This document shows positions 44,567 to 54,413 of a stretch of DNA of 64,000 nucleotides, one piece after another. This stretch comes from an uncultured Saprospiraceae bacterium (GTDB taxonomy: Bacteria > Bacteroidota > Bacteroidia > Chitinophagales > Saprospiraceae), in the NCBI GenBank assembly GCA_937981555.1, contig CALJOK010000057.1:62001-126000 (forward strand), read 5' to 3'. The position numbers and the translations under genes are program-made. Below the pieces are notes generated by a model. It had not been told where the DNA came from. It saw only the letters and a list, made by a program, of their open reading frames with translations, and did not search any database. Each line of letters starts with the position of its first letter. Within the stretch, counting starts at the first letter, position 1.

Positions 44567-45109
44567 TTAATAACAAAAAACTGGTGTTACACTTGGATTA
44601 ACTTCAGCTGAAAATTCAACTGAATAATCTGCTGTTTGCGCATTTGGTCCAGGGATATCGATAAAGAATGTTCCGCTCATGCTTCCATTAACGAAGTCAC
44701 TATTTGCTTCGTCAATTGTAACCGTAGCTTCTGTATCTAGAGATAAAGTTAATCCAGGTTGACCGTTGACCTCTGTAGCGAAAGCTGCCCCACCCATAGT
44801 TGTGATAAGAGTTCCATCATTACGATAGTGAAGAATAAAGTCATCTTCTGCTAGATTAGCAGTCCAAACATCTGTATCTAGCAATGCTTCGTTATTCGAT
44901 ACCGCAACAGCTTCTACTCCATTTACATTACAGTAAGCAGCATAAGCAGTATAATTAGTAGTGGTTCCACTAATAGTAAGTGCCATAACTGGTTGAATTA
45001 CCTCTACCGTTTCTTCGATTTCTTCTACATTTTCTTTTGAACAAGAAGTCATAAAGAAAGTTAAAGCGAACATGCAAAAAGCGAATTTAAAAAAGATTGA
45101 ATTTTTCAT
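44567..45109 (-). CDS. Lipoprotein of unknown function upstream of ECF sigma factor
   Basis: This 180-residue predicted lipoprotein has the lipobox MTSC. The mature part starts with an acidic run (KENVEEIEETVEVI) and continues as a beta-rich domain (MALTISGTTTNYTAYAAYC, FILHYRNDGTLITTMGG, VNGSMSGTFFIDIPG). It resembles small Bacteroidota lipoproteins with a DUF6252-like fold. It is the first gene of the sigma-factor operon and could be either a sensor or a target gene. Confidence 0.7.
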   Translation of the reverse strand: MKNSIFFKFAFCMFALTFFMTSCSKENVEEIEETVEVIQPVMALTISGTTTNYTAYAAYCNVNGVEAVAVSNNEALLDTDVWTANLAEDDFILHYRNDGTLITTMGGAAFATEVNGQPGLTLSLDTEATVTIDEANSDFVNGSMSGTFFIDIPGPNAQTADYSVEFSAEVNPSVTPVFCY

Positions 45110-45141
45110 AATGAATTAAATTTTATTCACATCAATGAAAT

Positions 45142-45167
45142 GTGATTAATGAGTTAATGTTTATCAC
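45142..45167. repeat. 26-bp repeat, copy 1 (possible operator)
   Basis: The word starts GTGATTAATGAGTTAATG and ends ATCAC, and GTGAT can pair with ATCAC. It lies 33 bases before the lipoprotein start, in promoter range. Confidence 0.55.
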
Positions 45168-45430
45168 TTATATTATTTGCAGGTTGCTTTCGTTTCGTTA
45201 CAGAAAAATTCATTTTTTTTTATTGAAGTTTGTTTATTATTTATAAAGAATTGATAGTCAATTACTTGTAAGGAGTTTTTTATTTAGGAAAAATATATAA
45301 TTACAAATGATCATAGAAATTAGAGATTCATTTTTGTTGTTTTCAAGATTGAATTTGAATTTTTACATAAATCATTTCTATATGATTTCTACATTTTTAG
45401 GAAAAATCAATTATCTTTAAACGTGAAGAC

Positions 45431-45456
45431 GTGATTAATGAATTAATGTTTATCAC
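45431..45456. repeat. 26-bp repeat, copy 2
   Basis: This is identical to copy 1 except for one base (GAATTAATG instead of GAGTTAATG). It lies 35 bases before the terminator of the T9SS type B gene and 289 bases from copy 1. Confidence 0.55.
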
Positions 45457-45490
45457 CTTTTAGTTTATGAACCACTTCTTCTATTTTACA

Positions 45491-45537
45491 AAAAGAAAAC
45501 CCGAAGTTTTATCTTAAAACTTCGGGTTTTTTCTTTG
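45491..45537 (-). terminator. Terminator of the T9SS type B gene
   Basis: AAAACCCGAAGTTTTA pairs with TAAAACTTCGGGTTTT around TCT, with A-rich and T-rich flanks. On the minus strand it follows the stop at 45554 after 16 bases. Confidence 0.9.
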
Positions 45538-45553
45538 ATCAATTATTATCAAC

Positions 45554-47746
45554 TTATCGAATCAAACTAATATTTCCTTTCTTAAAATACTCTTCGCCAT
45601 TCACACATTTTATCCTCAAATAATAACCATACACATCAGGTTCGAGTAATTCATCTTTATACATTCCATTCCAGCCGATTGATTTATCTTTCGACTCAAA
45701 AACCTTTTCTCCCCAACGATCATAAATGGCTAAGTACATTTCATCAATCACATTTCCTTCTACAAAAAGTATATCATTTTCGCTATCACCATTTGGTGTA
45801 AAAGCATTTGGCATAAAAAGATAAGGCTCCTCACAAATTGTACTTAGTACCACCACTAAAATTGAAATCGTATCAATGCATCCATTTGCATCTGTAACGA
45901 TGGTAGTATATTCTGTGGAAGCGACAGGTTCAGCAACAGGATTAAAAATAGTAGGATCATCCAAACTTCCAGTTGGTTCCCAATCATAAGAATCTAGATT
46001 GTTTCCAGTCACTTCGAGTTGAGAAGTTTGTCCTACATTAAGTGTGTCAGGTGTTGCTGAAATATTTAATCCTAAATCTACTCCACTATTATTTACCACA
46101 ATTGAATCTTCGAAAATACATCCATCATCATATTCAACTGAAAAATAATAGGTATCGGTTAGAGTTAAATCAACAGTTGGAGTATTCGTATTTCCTCCTG
46201 AAATAATTCCTGCAGATGGCATCCAAGTCCAAGAAGTAATATCTGGATTACCCACTACATTAACTGCCAAGTCGAAAGTTGAAACAGGTTCGCAAGTGGC
46301 CGTATCATTCGAATATTCTAAATCAATCCCAATATTAATAATTTGAGTGAGGCTATCTTGACAACCTTTTTCATTGGTAATGATCAGTTGGATTTCAAAA
46401 TCTTCGTCATTATTATTGGAGATAAAAGTGGGAGGATTTTCACTATTTGAAAAAACAGTTCCATTTACAGTCCATTGCCAATTCGTCAAATCAAAAACAG
46501 TATCTACTGAGGAATTTGCAAAATCAATATTGATCGGATCTTCGCAATCGACAATATCTGCTAAAAATTCTGGAATCAATGAATGCTCATAAATTGAAAA
46601 AGTTTGGAAAGAGGTATCTGTACAGATCGCAGAATTGATGGTTGCTTCGATGGCAAGCATTACGGTATAAGTTCCTGTATCGGAATAAATAAAGGAAGGG
46701 TTTGAAATGGTTGACATTGCTCCCGGATTTGCAGGATCATTAAAATTCCATTCATAATCCAATGCATTGACACTTTGATCATCAAAATTAACTTCTAAGC
46801 CTTCACAACTAACTTCTGGAACAAAGAAAGAAGAAACAAATTCACCACAAACACCAACATTATATTGAAAGTCTCTACGGGTCGTTGAAATTAAATTTCC
46901 ATCTCGATATTCTTCCACACAAATTCCAACTACAAATTGCCCAATTGTATTAGGCACTCCTGTCAAAAAACCAGTTTGGGAATCAATTGACATAGCTATT
47001 CCCCCCATCACATTATTTAAATCATATGGAGGATTTAACCAAACGACTTCAGTAAAGGGAGGTGCGTTTGGAGGTTGAGGCATCGGAAAGTCAGGACTTG
47101 CTCCTTGGAAAGGAGTACATAACTTATAGACCAGAGAATCTCCATCAATATCTGTTGCTGCATGATCAAAATCAAGTGGTTCATTTACGCAAACATAGAT
47201 GGGAGGCCATTCATTAAAAACAGCATTACTATTACATTCTAGCAAGGAAGTTTCAGAAATTTCTACGGGGTAAGTTGCTCCTGTATCAAGTGGATCAATA
47301 ATGTTTAGAATATTCATATTCCGACAACATCTTTGATAAGCTAAGGTATATCCACCTGCTCGAAATGGTAACGAAACAGTATCAGTATAAGTAGTGGTAT
47401 TTACACATACATTTGGAGGAACGACTAAACATGGATCAGTTAAAACAGGATCAAGCGTATCATTATTAGTCAATGGAATTAATAATTGTCCCATTTGCCC
47501 AACTCCTGTATCCAAAAAATAAGAATTGGTTATTGCATCAAATGCAAAAATTCCAATCGAAGCTGGATTATCAAAATCTGGAATTCCAGTATCGCAATCT
47601 CTAAATATAGTTAATTGGATTTCATATTGATCGTTTCCCAAACATCGGTAATTCATTTCACCACCAACAATATGTGTTCCCCAACTAAACTGAGGCAAGA
47701 CCATTAATAAGATTCCAATCAATAAGGAGTAGTGTTTGTTTTTCAT
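45554..47746 (-). CDS. PKD-domain surface protein with T9SS type B sorting domain
   Basis: This 730-residue protein has a signal peptide ending at FSWGTHIVGGEM. An N-terminal domain typical of Saprospiraceae-like surface proteins (GGEMNYRCLGNDQYEIQLTI) comes first. PKD-like domains follow (DYEWNFNDPANPGAM, TGTYTVMLAIEA). The C-terminal type B sorting domain (gliding-motility-associated) contains FMPNAFTPNGDSENDILFVE and YDRWGEKVFESKDKSIGWNG. It is probably secreted and left at the surface, perhaps in adhesion. No enzyme motif is visible. It is the last gene after the CoA-transferase gene, 51 bases away. Confidence 0.85.
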   Translation of the reverse strand: MKNKHYSLLIGILLMVLPQFSWGTHIVGGEMNYRCLGNDQYEIQLTIFRDCDTGIPDFDNPASIGIFAFDAITNSYFLDTGVGQMGQLLIPLTNNDTLDPVLTDPCLVVPPNVCVNTTTYTDTVSLPFRAGGYTLAYQRCCRNMNILNIIDPLDTGATYPVEISETSLLECNSNAVFNEWPPIYVCVNEPLDFDHAATDIDGDSLVYKLCTPFQGASPDFPMPQPPNAPPFTEVVWLNPPYDLNNVMGGIAMSIDSQTGFLTGVPNTIGQFVVGICVEEYRDGNLISTTRRDFQYNVGVCGEFVSSFFVPEVSCEGLEVNFDDQSVNALDYEWNFNDPANPGAMSTISNPSFIYSDTGTYTVMLAIEATINSAICTDTSFQTFSIYEHSLIPEFLADIVDCEDPINIDFANSSVDTVFDLTNWQWTVNGTVFSNSENPPTFISNNNDEDFEIQLIITNEKGCQDSLTQIINIGIDLEYSNDTATCEPVSTFDLAVNVVGNPDITSWTWMPSAGIISGGNTNTPTVDLTLTDTYYFSVEYDDGCIFEDSIVVNNSGVDLGLNISATPDTLNVGQTSQLEVTGNNLDSYDWEPTGSLDDPTIFNPVAEPVASTEYTTIVTDANGCIDTISILVVVLSTICEEPYLFMPNAFTPNGDSENDILFVEGNVIDEMYLAIYDRWGEKVFESKDKSIGWNGMYKDELLEPDVYGYYLRIKCVNGEEYFKKGNISLIR

Positions 47747-47797
47747 ATCTCTAAAATTAAAAAATTATGTCTAATTATAAGAACCCAAAAATGACTT

Positions 47798-48874
47798 TTA
47801 AGAAATGGTAAATGCAACGGTCTTTACTCTTTTCGTTTCCGAACCATCTTCCAAGGTTTCTTTCAAAATCATATCCCTCGCTTGTTCCAATTCAAAAACT
47901 TCTTTCATATTTCGAATACTTCCAGCTGGCACACCTTCTTTTTTTAATAAATTTAAAAGGGACTTTCTATCAAAATGAATAATTGCTTTTCCCAATTCAT
48001 CAGCCAATTCTTTCCTGTTTTTTACTCGTAAAGTATTGATATTGAATCGGTTATCATCTTTTAAAGAATCCACTTTCAAAACTTTGCAAAGCAATTGAAA
48101 TTGTTTTTCCGTTCCTATCGCTAATACGATCGGTAAATTATCTTTGGTTAAAAAAACATCTCCATAGGGTGAAATGTTAGGATGTTGACTTCCCATGCGT
48201 TGCGGAATTGTATTTCCCATCAACCAATTCGTAGCCTGATTTGCTAAAGAAGCGACTGCCGATTCCAACAAGGAAGTAGTAACGAAACTCCCTTCTCCTG
48301 TTCTCATTTTTTTCAAAAGTGCCAACAAGATCCCTTCTTTTAATTGATGCGCGGCCAATAAATCAATCAGCGCTACCGGCATTCTCACAGGGTTACGATC
48401 AGGTTCCCCACACATGTATAAAAACCCCGCTTCCGCTTGCATGACAATGTCAAATGCAGGGGTGAAATCTTGTTTTCCGTACGAAGTCAATTCGGCATAG
48501 ATGATTTGATTATTGATAGTGCGAAGTGACTCGTAATCCATTCCCATCTTTACTGCGGAAGCAGGTTTAAAATTACTGACTACTATATCTGCCGTTTTAA
48601 TCAAGTCTAACACTTCAGTTCGATCTGATTCATCTTGCAGATTTTTTAATAAGATACGCTTTTGCCAATTTACGCTGCAATAGTAAGCGGAATGAAATGC
48701 CGATTTGTCTTCAGATGGCAATTTCCATTTTCTAGTGACATCTCCGCCGGTACTTTTATTTTCGATTTTGATGACTTCAGCGCCTAGTTCTGAAAAGAAC
48801 ATTCCAACCGCTGGACCAGCTAAAACACTAGCTAATTCAATTACTTTTAGTCCTTTAAAAAATTGATCTTGCAT
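47798..48874 (-). CDS. CaiB/BaiF-type (family III) CoA transferase
   Basis: The frame is open from 48907, but the ATG at 48874 matches the family start (MQDQFFKGLKVIELASVLAG). The product is then 358 residues. Landmarks are GLKVIELASVLAGPAVGMFFSELGAEVIKIE, DIVVSNFKPASAVKMGMDY, the catalytic-Asp region FDIVMQAEAGFLYMCGE, and NISPYGDVFLTKDNLP. These enzymes move CoA between carboxylic acids. The substrate cannot be read, and no pathway partner lies nearby. Confidence 0.9.
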   Translation of the reverse strand: MQDQFFKGLKVIELASVLAGPAVGMFFSELGAEVIKIENKSTGGDVTRKWKLPSEDKSAFHSAYYCSVNWQKRILLKNLQDESDRTEVLDLIKTADIVVSNFKPASAVKMGMDYESLRTINNQIIYAELTSYGKQDFTPAFDIVMQAEAGFLYMCGEPDRNPVRMPVALIDLLAAHQLKEGILLALLKKMRTGEGSFVTTSLLESAVASLANQATNWLMGNTIPQRMGSQHPNISPYGDVFLTKDNLPIVLAIGTEKQFQLLCKVLKVDSLKDDNRFNINTLRVKNRKELADELGKAIIHFDRKSLLNLLKKEGVPAGSIRNMKEVFELEQARDMILKETLEDGSETKRVKTVAFTIS

Positions 48875-49046
48875 GGCTGATTTTTTTTCGAAAAAATAAA
48901 AACACAATTTACAAAATGAAAAACAATCGGATATTTTCTAGTAATTTTGATTTGAAAAATAATGTTCTTTATTCATAATTGGGCAATATTCAATTTTAAG
49001 TCACCTAGGGAATAAAGAAAAGTACAAATAAAGAAAAAATAAAACT

Positions 49047-49748
49047 ATGTCAAAAAAAAGAATAACAGTTCTCACAGGAGCAGGAATATCAGCTGAAAGC
49101 GGCATCAAAACTTTTCGAGATGCAGGAGGATTATGGGAAGGTCATGATGTGATGGAAGTTGCATCACCTCAAGGCTGGAACAAAAACCGAGCACTTGTCA
49201 TTGATTTTTATAACCAAAGACGGGCGCAACTTTTGGAAGTAAACCCCAACGCAGGACATCAGGCATTAGTCGAATTAGAAGAAAAATATGAGGTTCATAT
49301 CGTCACTCAAAATGTCGACGATTTACATGAGCGAGCAGGGAGTTCCAACATTATCCACTTGCATGGTGAGTTGACCAAGGTGCGAAGTTTGGGAAATGAA
49401 AAATTGGTTTATGACTGGCGAAAGGATTTGTTGGAAGGAGATTTATGTGAAGAAGGTCATCAGTTGCGACCTCATATTGTTTGGTTTGGAGAAGAAGTTC
49501 CTATGTTGCAAAAGGCAGCAGAAGTAGTAAGTCAATCAGATATTGTTTTGGTGGTTGGGACATCAATGCAGGTATATCCCGCAGCAGGATTAGTTGGAGT
49601 TGCGCCGAAGTCTGCGCCGATCATTTATATTGATCCGAAGCCTTCGTTGAATTATGAAATGAAAATGGCAGAAAATTTAGTTACCGTTGCTGAGGTTGCG
49701 ACCACGGGAGTACGAAAGGTAGTTAATGAGCTTTTAGCTGATAATTAA
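49047..49748 (+). CDS. cobB: Sirtuin NAD-dependent deacylase, CobB-like
   Basis: This 233-residue Sir2-family protein has TGAGISAESGIKTFRDAGGLW for NAD binding, TQNVDDLHERAG and the catalytic His in IHLHGEL, and VVGTSMQVYPAAG. A Y-x-x-R motif (YNQRRAQL) marks class III sirtuins with desuccinylase or demalonylase preference. The four zinc-binding Cys are not present: the segment between HGEL and LRPHIVWFGE has only one Cys. This shortened zinc module is seen in other Bacteroidota sirtuins. It diverges from the CoA-transferase gene, and acyl-CoA chemistry could link the two. Confidence 0.93.
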   Translation: MSKKRITVLTGAGISAESGIKTFRDAGGLWEGHDVMEVASPQGWNKNRALVIDFYNQRRAQLLEVNPNAGHQALVELEEKYEVHIVTQNVDDLHERAGSSNIIHLHGELTKVRSLGNEKLVYDWRKDLLEGDLCEEGHQLRPHIVWFGEEVPMLQKAAEVVSQSDIVLVVGTSMQVYPAAGLVGVAPKSAPIIYIDPKPSLNYEMKMAENLVTVAEVATTGVRKVVNELLADN

Positions 49749-49812
49749 AGTTAGCTTTTTGAGTTAGAGAACTAATCGATTAACCTATTTTGATTTCAAA
49801 AAACAACATCAG

Positions 49813-51666
49813 ATGAAGCTTAGAAATTTTCTTTTTTTCATATCTTTTATTCTTTTTTCACAAAACCTTTTTTCACAAAAAACAGAAATAAAGATGCCTA
49901 CCCATCCTGATGGTAGTCCAATCTTTTGTGAGAAATTTGATTTGTTAGAGGAAAATTTAAAATATATTTTAGATCAAAGAGGTAGTTATAACAATGTAAT
50001 TACAAATTCTGTTTATGCTCAAATTGCAGTCGAAAATAGAACAAATGAAGATGTTCGAATTGGTGACGCAGGAGAATCTGAATTTGAAATTCATGCAGCG
50101 GTTAATCCATTTGATTCTTCCAATATTGTGGTAGGTGCAATGAATATTTCGGCCACAAGTGGAGGCTCATCTTCTTTAAAATTTTCGATTTATTATACTA
50201 ATGATTTTGGCACAACATGGGCGAAAAGTCCCTTTGAGGGAATGCTTCCAAATGAGTCTGTCATTGGTGGTGGAGACCCGATGATTGCTTTTGATGAAAA
50301 TGGAAATGTTTTCTTTACGTGGATATTGTTAACTATAAATAATGCAGATCAAATAGGCCGGTGGGGGATGTATCTTGCAAAATCAACTAATAATGGTGCA
50401 AATTGGGTAGTAAGTGGAAATCCAATAGAGGTGGATACTTTTACTGATTTTATCAATTTAGGAGATTTAGATCATGTGGTAGACAAGCAATGGATGGCAA
50501 CTGACCACTCTCTGACGAGTGATTTTACGGGTAATATTTATCTTACGTATGTTGATATAGAAACGATGACAGGCACTTATAATATGAAGGTGAAAAGGCG
50601 ATTACCGGGGAATGATTTTTTTGAAAATGGATCGGTTATTATTTCTACCCAAAATTATGCGTTGGCTCAATTTGGAAGTGTCGATGTAGGAATAGATGGG
50701 ACAGTTTATATTACTTTTTTTGCAGATACAGGTAATGATAATTATGGAATGTATCTGACTAAATCTATCGACGGTGGTGCCACATTTTCTACTGAACAAA
50801 AAATTTATAACATTGCTTTTCCAAAATTATTTTCAGGGAATTTTTCCATCGAAGGAATCGATGATAATCGAATATATCCTTGTCCACATGTTGTGGTTGA
50901 TCCATCTGACCCTTCCAAAGTTTATGCAACTTGGACTGCTTTTGGAATCGATTCAAAGGTCTCGAATGGCTTAGATATTTATTTGTCAACATCAGAAGAT
51001 AACGGAGATTCGTGGTCCACCCCGATCGTAGTCAATAATGATACGGATGATGAGATAAATCAATTTTATTCCAGCATTGCGGTCAATCAAGAGGGAGTTG
51101 TTTTTGTAAGTTGGTACGATCAGCGGGACAAAGATGGAACGGAAGACACGAATTTTTTCATGGGATATTCAATAGATGGAGGAGTTGTTTTTGAGCAAAA
51201 GAATGTGACGACTTTGGCAAGTGATTTTAATCAAATTGATGAATCTAATATTGGAATTGGTCCTGGTGAGTACAATCAAATTATTACGGTGGGAAATTAT
51301 ACGATTCCATTTTGGGGAGATGGTCGAACGAATGATGGTCAAATTATGGTTTATGCAGCTTTTTTAAATGTCTTTGAAGAAGAAGAAATTATTTCCATTA
51401 ATACTCAATTCGCCTTTGATGGGCCGAAAGTAAATCCAGTCAATAATACCGCAGTCTTTGAATTAATTTTAAAAGAATTTTCCGACGTAAATATATTTTT
51501 GTTTGATGTATTGGGAAGAGAAATTAAGTCTATCCCGAAACAGAGTTTTGCTGTAGGACGTCACACTATAAAAGTGAAAGTGGATGAATTACCCGTTGGC
51601 GAATATTTTGTGACGGTGCATACCGATTTTGGTTTTAAAACAAAAAAAATAATTGTGGCGAGATAA
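49813..51666 (+). CDS. BNR/sialidase-like protein with T9SS type A sorting domain
   Basis: This 617-residue protein has a signal peptide (FFISFILFSQNLFSQ) and a beta-propeller with Asp-box patterns (STNNGANWVVSG, SIDGGATFSTEQ, SEDNGDSWSTP). A T9SS type A sorting domain ends it: PKVNPVNNTAVFEL through LPVGEYFVTVHTDFGFKTKK. No full sialidase active site is evident, so glycosidase activity is doubtful. It may be a surface binding protein. It starts 64 bases after the sirtuin gene, though a shared transcript is not certain. Confidence 0.8.
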   Translation: MKLRNFLFFISFILFSQNLFSQKTEIKMPTHPDGSPIFCEKFDLLEENLKYILDQRGSYNNVITNSVYAQIAVENRTNEDVRIGDAGESEFEIHAAVNPFDSSNIVVGAMNISATSGGSSSLKFSIYYTNDFGTTWAKSPFEGMLPNESVIGGGDPMIAFDENGNVFFTWILLTINNADQIGRWGMYLAKSTNNGANWVVSGNPIEVDTFTDFINLGDLDHVVDKQWMATDHSLTSDFTGNIYLTYVDIETMTGTYNMKVKRRLPGNDFFENGSVIISTQNYALAQFGSVDVGIDGTVYITFFADTGNDNYGMYLTKSIDGGATFSTEQKIYNIAFPKLFSGNFSIEGIDDNRIYPCPHVVVDPSDPSKVYATWTAFGIDSKVSNGLDIYLSTSEDNGDSWSTPIVVNNDTDDEINQFYSSIAVNQEGVVFVSWYDQRDKDGTEDTNFFMGYSIDGGVVFEQKNVTTLASDFNQIDESNIGIGPGEYNQIITVGNYTIPFWGDGRTNDGQIMVYAAFLNVFEEEEIISINTQFAFDGPKVNPVNNTAVFELILKEFSDVNIFLFDVLGREIKSIPKQSFAVGRHTIKVKVDELPVGEYFVTVHTDFGFKTKKIIVAR

Positions 51667-51828
51667 TTTTTTTTAGGAAAATTTAATTGATGTTGGGAAA
51701 TTAAATTTCGAATACCGTCCAATTTTCTAGTATAAATTTTTTGTTTTTGAATGTTGTTGAAATTACACTAAGTCTATCCTTTTTTTACTAAATTTAACCA
51801 TCATTGAAAAAACAAAACTTAGACTCAG

Positions 51829-53541
51829 ATGAATTTAAACTTAAGGTCAAAAAAAGAAAATACCTACGATGCAATAGTTGTCGGGTCAGGTATTAGTGGT
51901 GGTTGGGCTGCAAAGGAACTTTGCGAAAAAGGACTTAAAACTTTAGTCCTGGAGCGAGGTCGCAATGTAGAGCACGTCAAAGATTATCCAACCATGTACC
52001 AAGATGATTGGGATCTTCCTAACCGAAATAAAATCACCGAAAAGGAAAGAGAAAGACAAGGTAAACAAAGCAGAACTGGATATACCACTACTCCTTCTAG
52101 GAAGCATTGGTTTGTCGATGATGTCGATAATCCATACACCGAAGTGAAACGATTTGATTGGATGCGTGGGTATCATGTCGGAGGTCGATCTATCGTTTGG
52201 GGACGTCAAAGTTATCGATGGAGTGACTTGGATTTTGAAGCAAATAAAAGAGATGGCAATGCAGTAGATTGGCCGATACGATATAAAGATGTTGCGTCTT
52301 GGTATGATTACGTAGAAAAATATGCAGGGATCAGCGGGCAAAAAGAAGGTTTACCTCATTTGCCTGATGGACAATTTTTGCCTCCAATGGAATTGAATGC
52401 AGTAGAAAAACATGTGCGAGAAAGAATTGCAAAAAACTTTGATGATCGAATTTTGACAATTGGGCGAACGGCTCATATTACAACTCAAACTCATAATGGT
52501 CGAGGAGGTTGTCAGTTTCGAAATAGATGTATGAGAGGGTGTCCATATGGTGGATATTTTTCTAGTAATGCTTCGACTTTGCCAGCAGCTGTAAAAACGG
52601 GAAATATGACTTTACGTCCATTTTCGATTGTAAATACTATTATTTATGATGAGAAAACGGGAAAAGCAACTGGAGTGAGAGTCATTGACGCAGAAACGAA
52701 TGAAACATATGAGTATTTCGCAAAAGTGATTTTCTTAAATGCTTCAGCTTTGGGTTCTACTTTTATTATGATGAATTCAAAATCAAAGCGATTTGAAAAT
52801 GGATTTGGAAATGATAGTGGTGAGCTGGGGCACAATGTAATGGATCACCATTTCCAAACTGGAGCAAGTGGAGAGATTGATGGTTTTAATGATAAATATT
52901 ATAAAGGTCGTCGTCCTAATGGTATTTACATTCCTCGATTTAGAAACTTAGGAACTCAAAAAACAAAAGGAAAAAATTTCCTTCGAGGATATGGTTATCA
53001 AGGTGGTGCAAGTCGTTCCAATTGGACTCGAAGTGTCAAAGAATTGAGTTTTGGAAAAGATTTAAAAATTGATATGCTAGCTCCTGGACCATGGAGAATG
53101 GGGATTAATGCTTTCGGTGAGTGCTTACCTTATCATGAAAATAAAGTAATGCTCAATGAAGAAGTGCGTGATAAATGGAATCAGCCAACCTTGACCATGG
53201 ATGTAGAATGGAAAGAAAATGAATGGGAAATGAGAAAAGATATGCGGGAGCAAGGTGTGGCAATGTTGGAAGCAGCAGGTTTTAAAAATGTAGAATCATT
53301 TGAAAGACCATGCTACCCTGGACTTGGCATTCATGAAATGGGAACTGCTCGAATGGGTCGTGATCCAAAGACTTCTGTCCTTAATGGTTTTAACCAAGTA
53401 CATGCTGCCAAAAATGTTTTTGTTACAGATGGTGCTTGTATGACTTCAGCTGCTTGTGTTAATCCTTCACTAACTTATATGGCGTTGACAGCTAGAGCTG
53501 CGGATCATGCAGTTAAAGAATTGAATAAACAGAATTTGTAA
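51829..53541 (+). CDS. GMC-family FAD oxidoreductase
   Basis: This 570-residue protein has the FAD-binding motif VVGSGISGGWAAKELCEKG followed by LVLERG at residues 17-42. GGRSIVWGRQSYRW is a second FAD-contact motif. A Cys-rich segment, CQFRNRCMRGCPYGG, is typical of the gluconate dehydrogenase group. The catalytic end is HEMGTARMG with NPSLTYMALT. It probably oxidises a sugar or alcohol in the periplasm with the small Tat-exported subunit encoded next (181 bases on). A cytochrome subunit gene is not seen. Confidence 0.92.
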   Translation: MNLNLRSKKENTYDAIVVGSGISGGWAAKELCEKGLKTLVLERGRNVEHVKDYPTMYQDDWDLPNRNKITEKERERQGKQSRTGYTTTPSRKHWFVDDVDNPYTEVKRFDWMRGYHVGGRSIVWGRQSYRWSDLDFEANKRDGNAVDWPIRYKDVASWYDYVEKYAGISGQKEGLPHLPDGQFLPPMELNAVEKHVRERIAKNFDDRILTIGRTAHITTQTHNGRGGCQFRNRCMRGCPYGGYFSSNASTLPAAVKTGNMTLRPFSIVNTIIYDEKTGKATGVRVIDAETNETYEYFAKVIFLNASALGSTFIMMNSKSKRFENGFGNDSGELGHNVMDHHFQTGASGEIDGFNDKYYKGRRPNGIYIPRFRNLGTQKTKGKNFLRGYGYQGGASRSNWTRSVKELSFGKDLKIDMLAPGPWRMGINAFGECLPYHENKVMLNEEVRDKWNQPTLTMDVEWKENEWEMRKDMREQGVAMLEAAGFKNVESFERPCYPGLGIHEMGTARMGRDPKTSVLNGFNQVHAAKNVFVTDGACMTSAACVNPSLTYMALTARAADHAVKELNKQNL

Positions 53542-53722
53542 TTTTAATTTGTTAAACGTTTTACGTTATTACAATGCAATTTTTTCGAATTTGAATTATT
53601 ATTTTAATAAAAAATTAAACTGCTTTTTTTTGTAAATGTATTGTTAAGAGTTTTTTATAAAAAAATAAAACAATGTATTTACGTAAAAATAAAAATCAGT
53701 TTTTTACATAAAAAATAGAAAA

Positions 53723-54316
53723 ATGAAACGTAGAGATGCCATAAAAAATACAGCCCTTTTAATGGGCTATGCAGTATCTGCATCTGCGATTGCTGGATTG
53801 ATGAGTGGTTGTCAAGCTGACACTAAAACGCCTGTTGATATGTGGAAAGCCAAGGCTATGTCAGATACTCAAATAAATACGCTTCGAGAAGCTGCAGAAA
53901 GAATTTTACCAGCTACAGAAGGCATAGTCGGAGCAAAAGACGTGATGGTCGAAAGATTTGTAGATGAGATGTTAGATGGTGCTTATGAACCTGCAGAAAT
54001 TGCTTCATTTAAAAAAGGTTTAGATGATCTTGAAGCGACTGCGCAAGCTACTTATAACAATACATTTGCAAAATTGAAACCTGAAGAAATGGATGCCTTA
54101 ATTACTAAGATTGGGGAAGCAGCAATGGCAATAAAAGATGAGGAACATGAAGTTGAACCTTTCTTTTTTGCGCTCAAAGGAATTACACTTCTTGGGTTTT
54201 TTACTTCTGAAAAAGTAGGAGAAGAAGTTTTAAATTATTTACCAATTCCAGGAGGATATCAGGGTGACGTTCCGATGTCAGAGATTCCTCAAGGAGGTCG
54301 AGCTTGGTCGTTTTAA
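53723..54316 (+). CDS. Gluconate 2-dehydrogenase subunit 3 family protein
   Basis: This 197-residue protein starts with a Tat signal (MKRRDAIKNTALLMGYAVSA), and a Cys in MSGC may allow lipid attachment. The mature part has the subunit-3 pattern LREAAERILPATEGIVGAKD and FVDEMLDG, then a helical middle and SEIPQGGRAWSF at the end. It pairs with the GMC oxidoreductase upstream, as in gluconate and fructose dehydrogenases, where this subunit helps export the FAD subunit through Tat. Confidence 0.88.
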   Translation: MKRRDAIKNTALLMGYAVSASAIAGLMSGCQADTKTPVDMWKAKAMSDTQINTLREAAERILPATEGIVGAKDVMVERFVDEMLDGAYEPAEIASFKKGLDDLEATAQATYNNTFAKLKPEEMDALITKIGEAAMAIKDEEHEVEPFFFALKGITLLGFFTSEKVGEEVLNYLPIPGGYQGDVPMSEIPQGGRAWSF

Positions 54317-54344
54317 TTATAAAAGATCAATATCTTAAAATATT

Positions 54345-54380
54345 AAAGGTGTTAGCGTTTTAAACGCTAACACCTTTTTT
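54345..54380. terminator. Bidirectional terminator between convergent genes
   Basis: AAAGGTGTTAGCGTTT pairs with AAACGCTAACACCTTT around one base, and T or A runs lie on both sides. The central bases must open to form the loop. Confidence 0.85.
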
Positions 54381-54413
54381 AATATTTAAATCATTGATAA
54401 TCAGTTGGTTGGT

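Larger units (their letters stand above)
45110..45553. other. Gene-free stretch with a duplicated 26-bp palindromic word
   Basis: The stretch holds two near-identical 26-base words (45142-45167, 45431-45456) and a terminator (45491-45537). It contains the upstream region of the lipoprotein-sigma operon. Otherwise it is AT-rich with no reading frame of interest. Confidence 0.5.
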
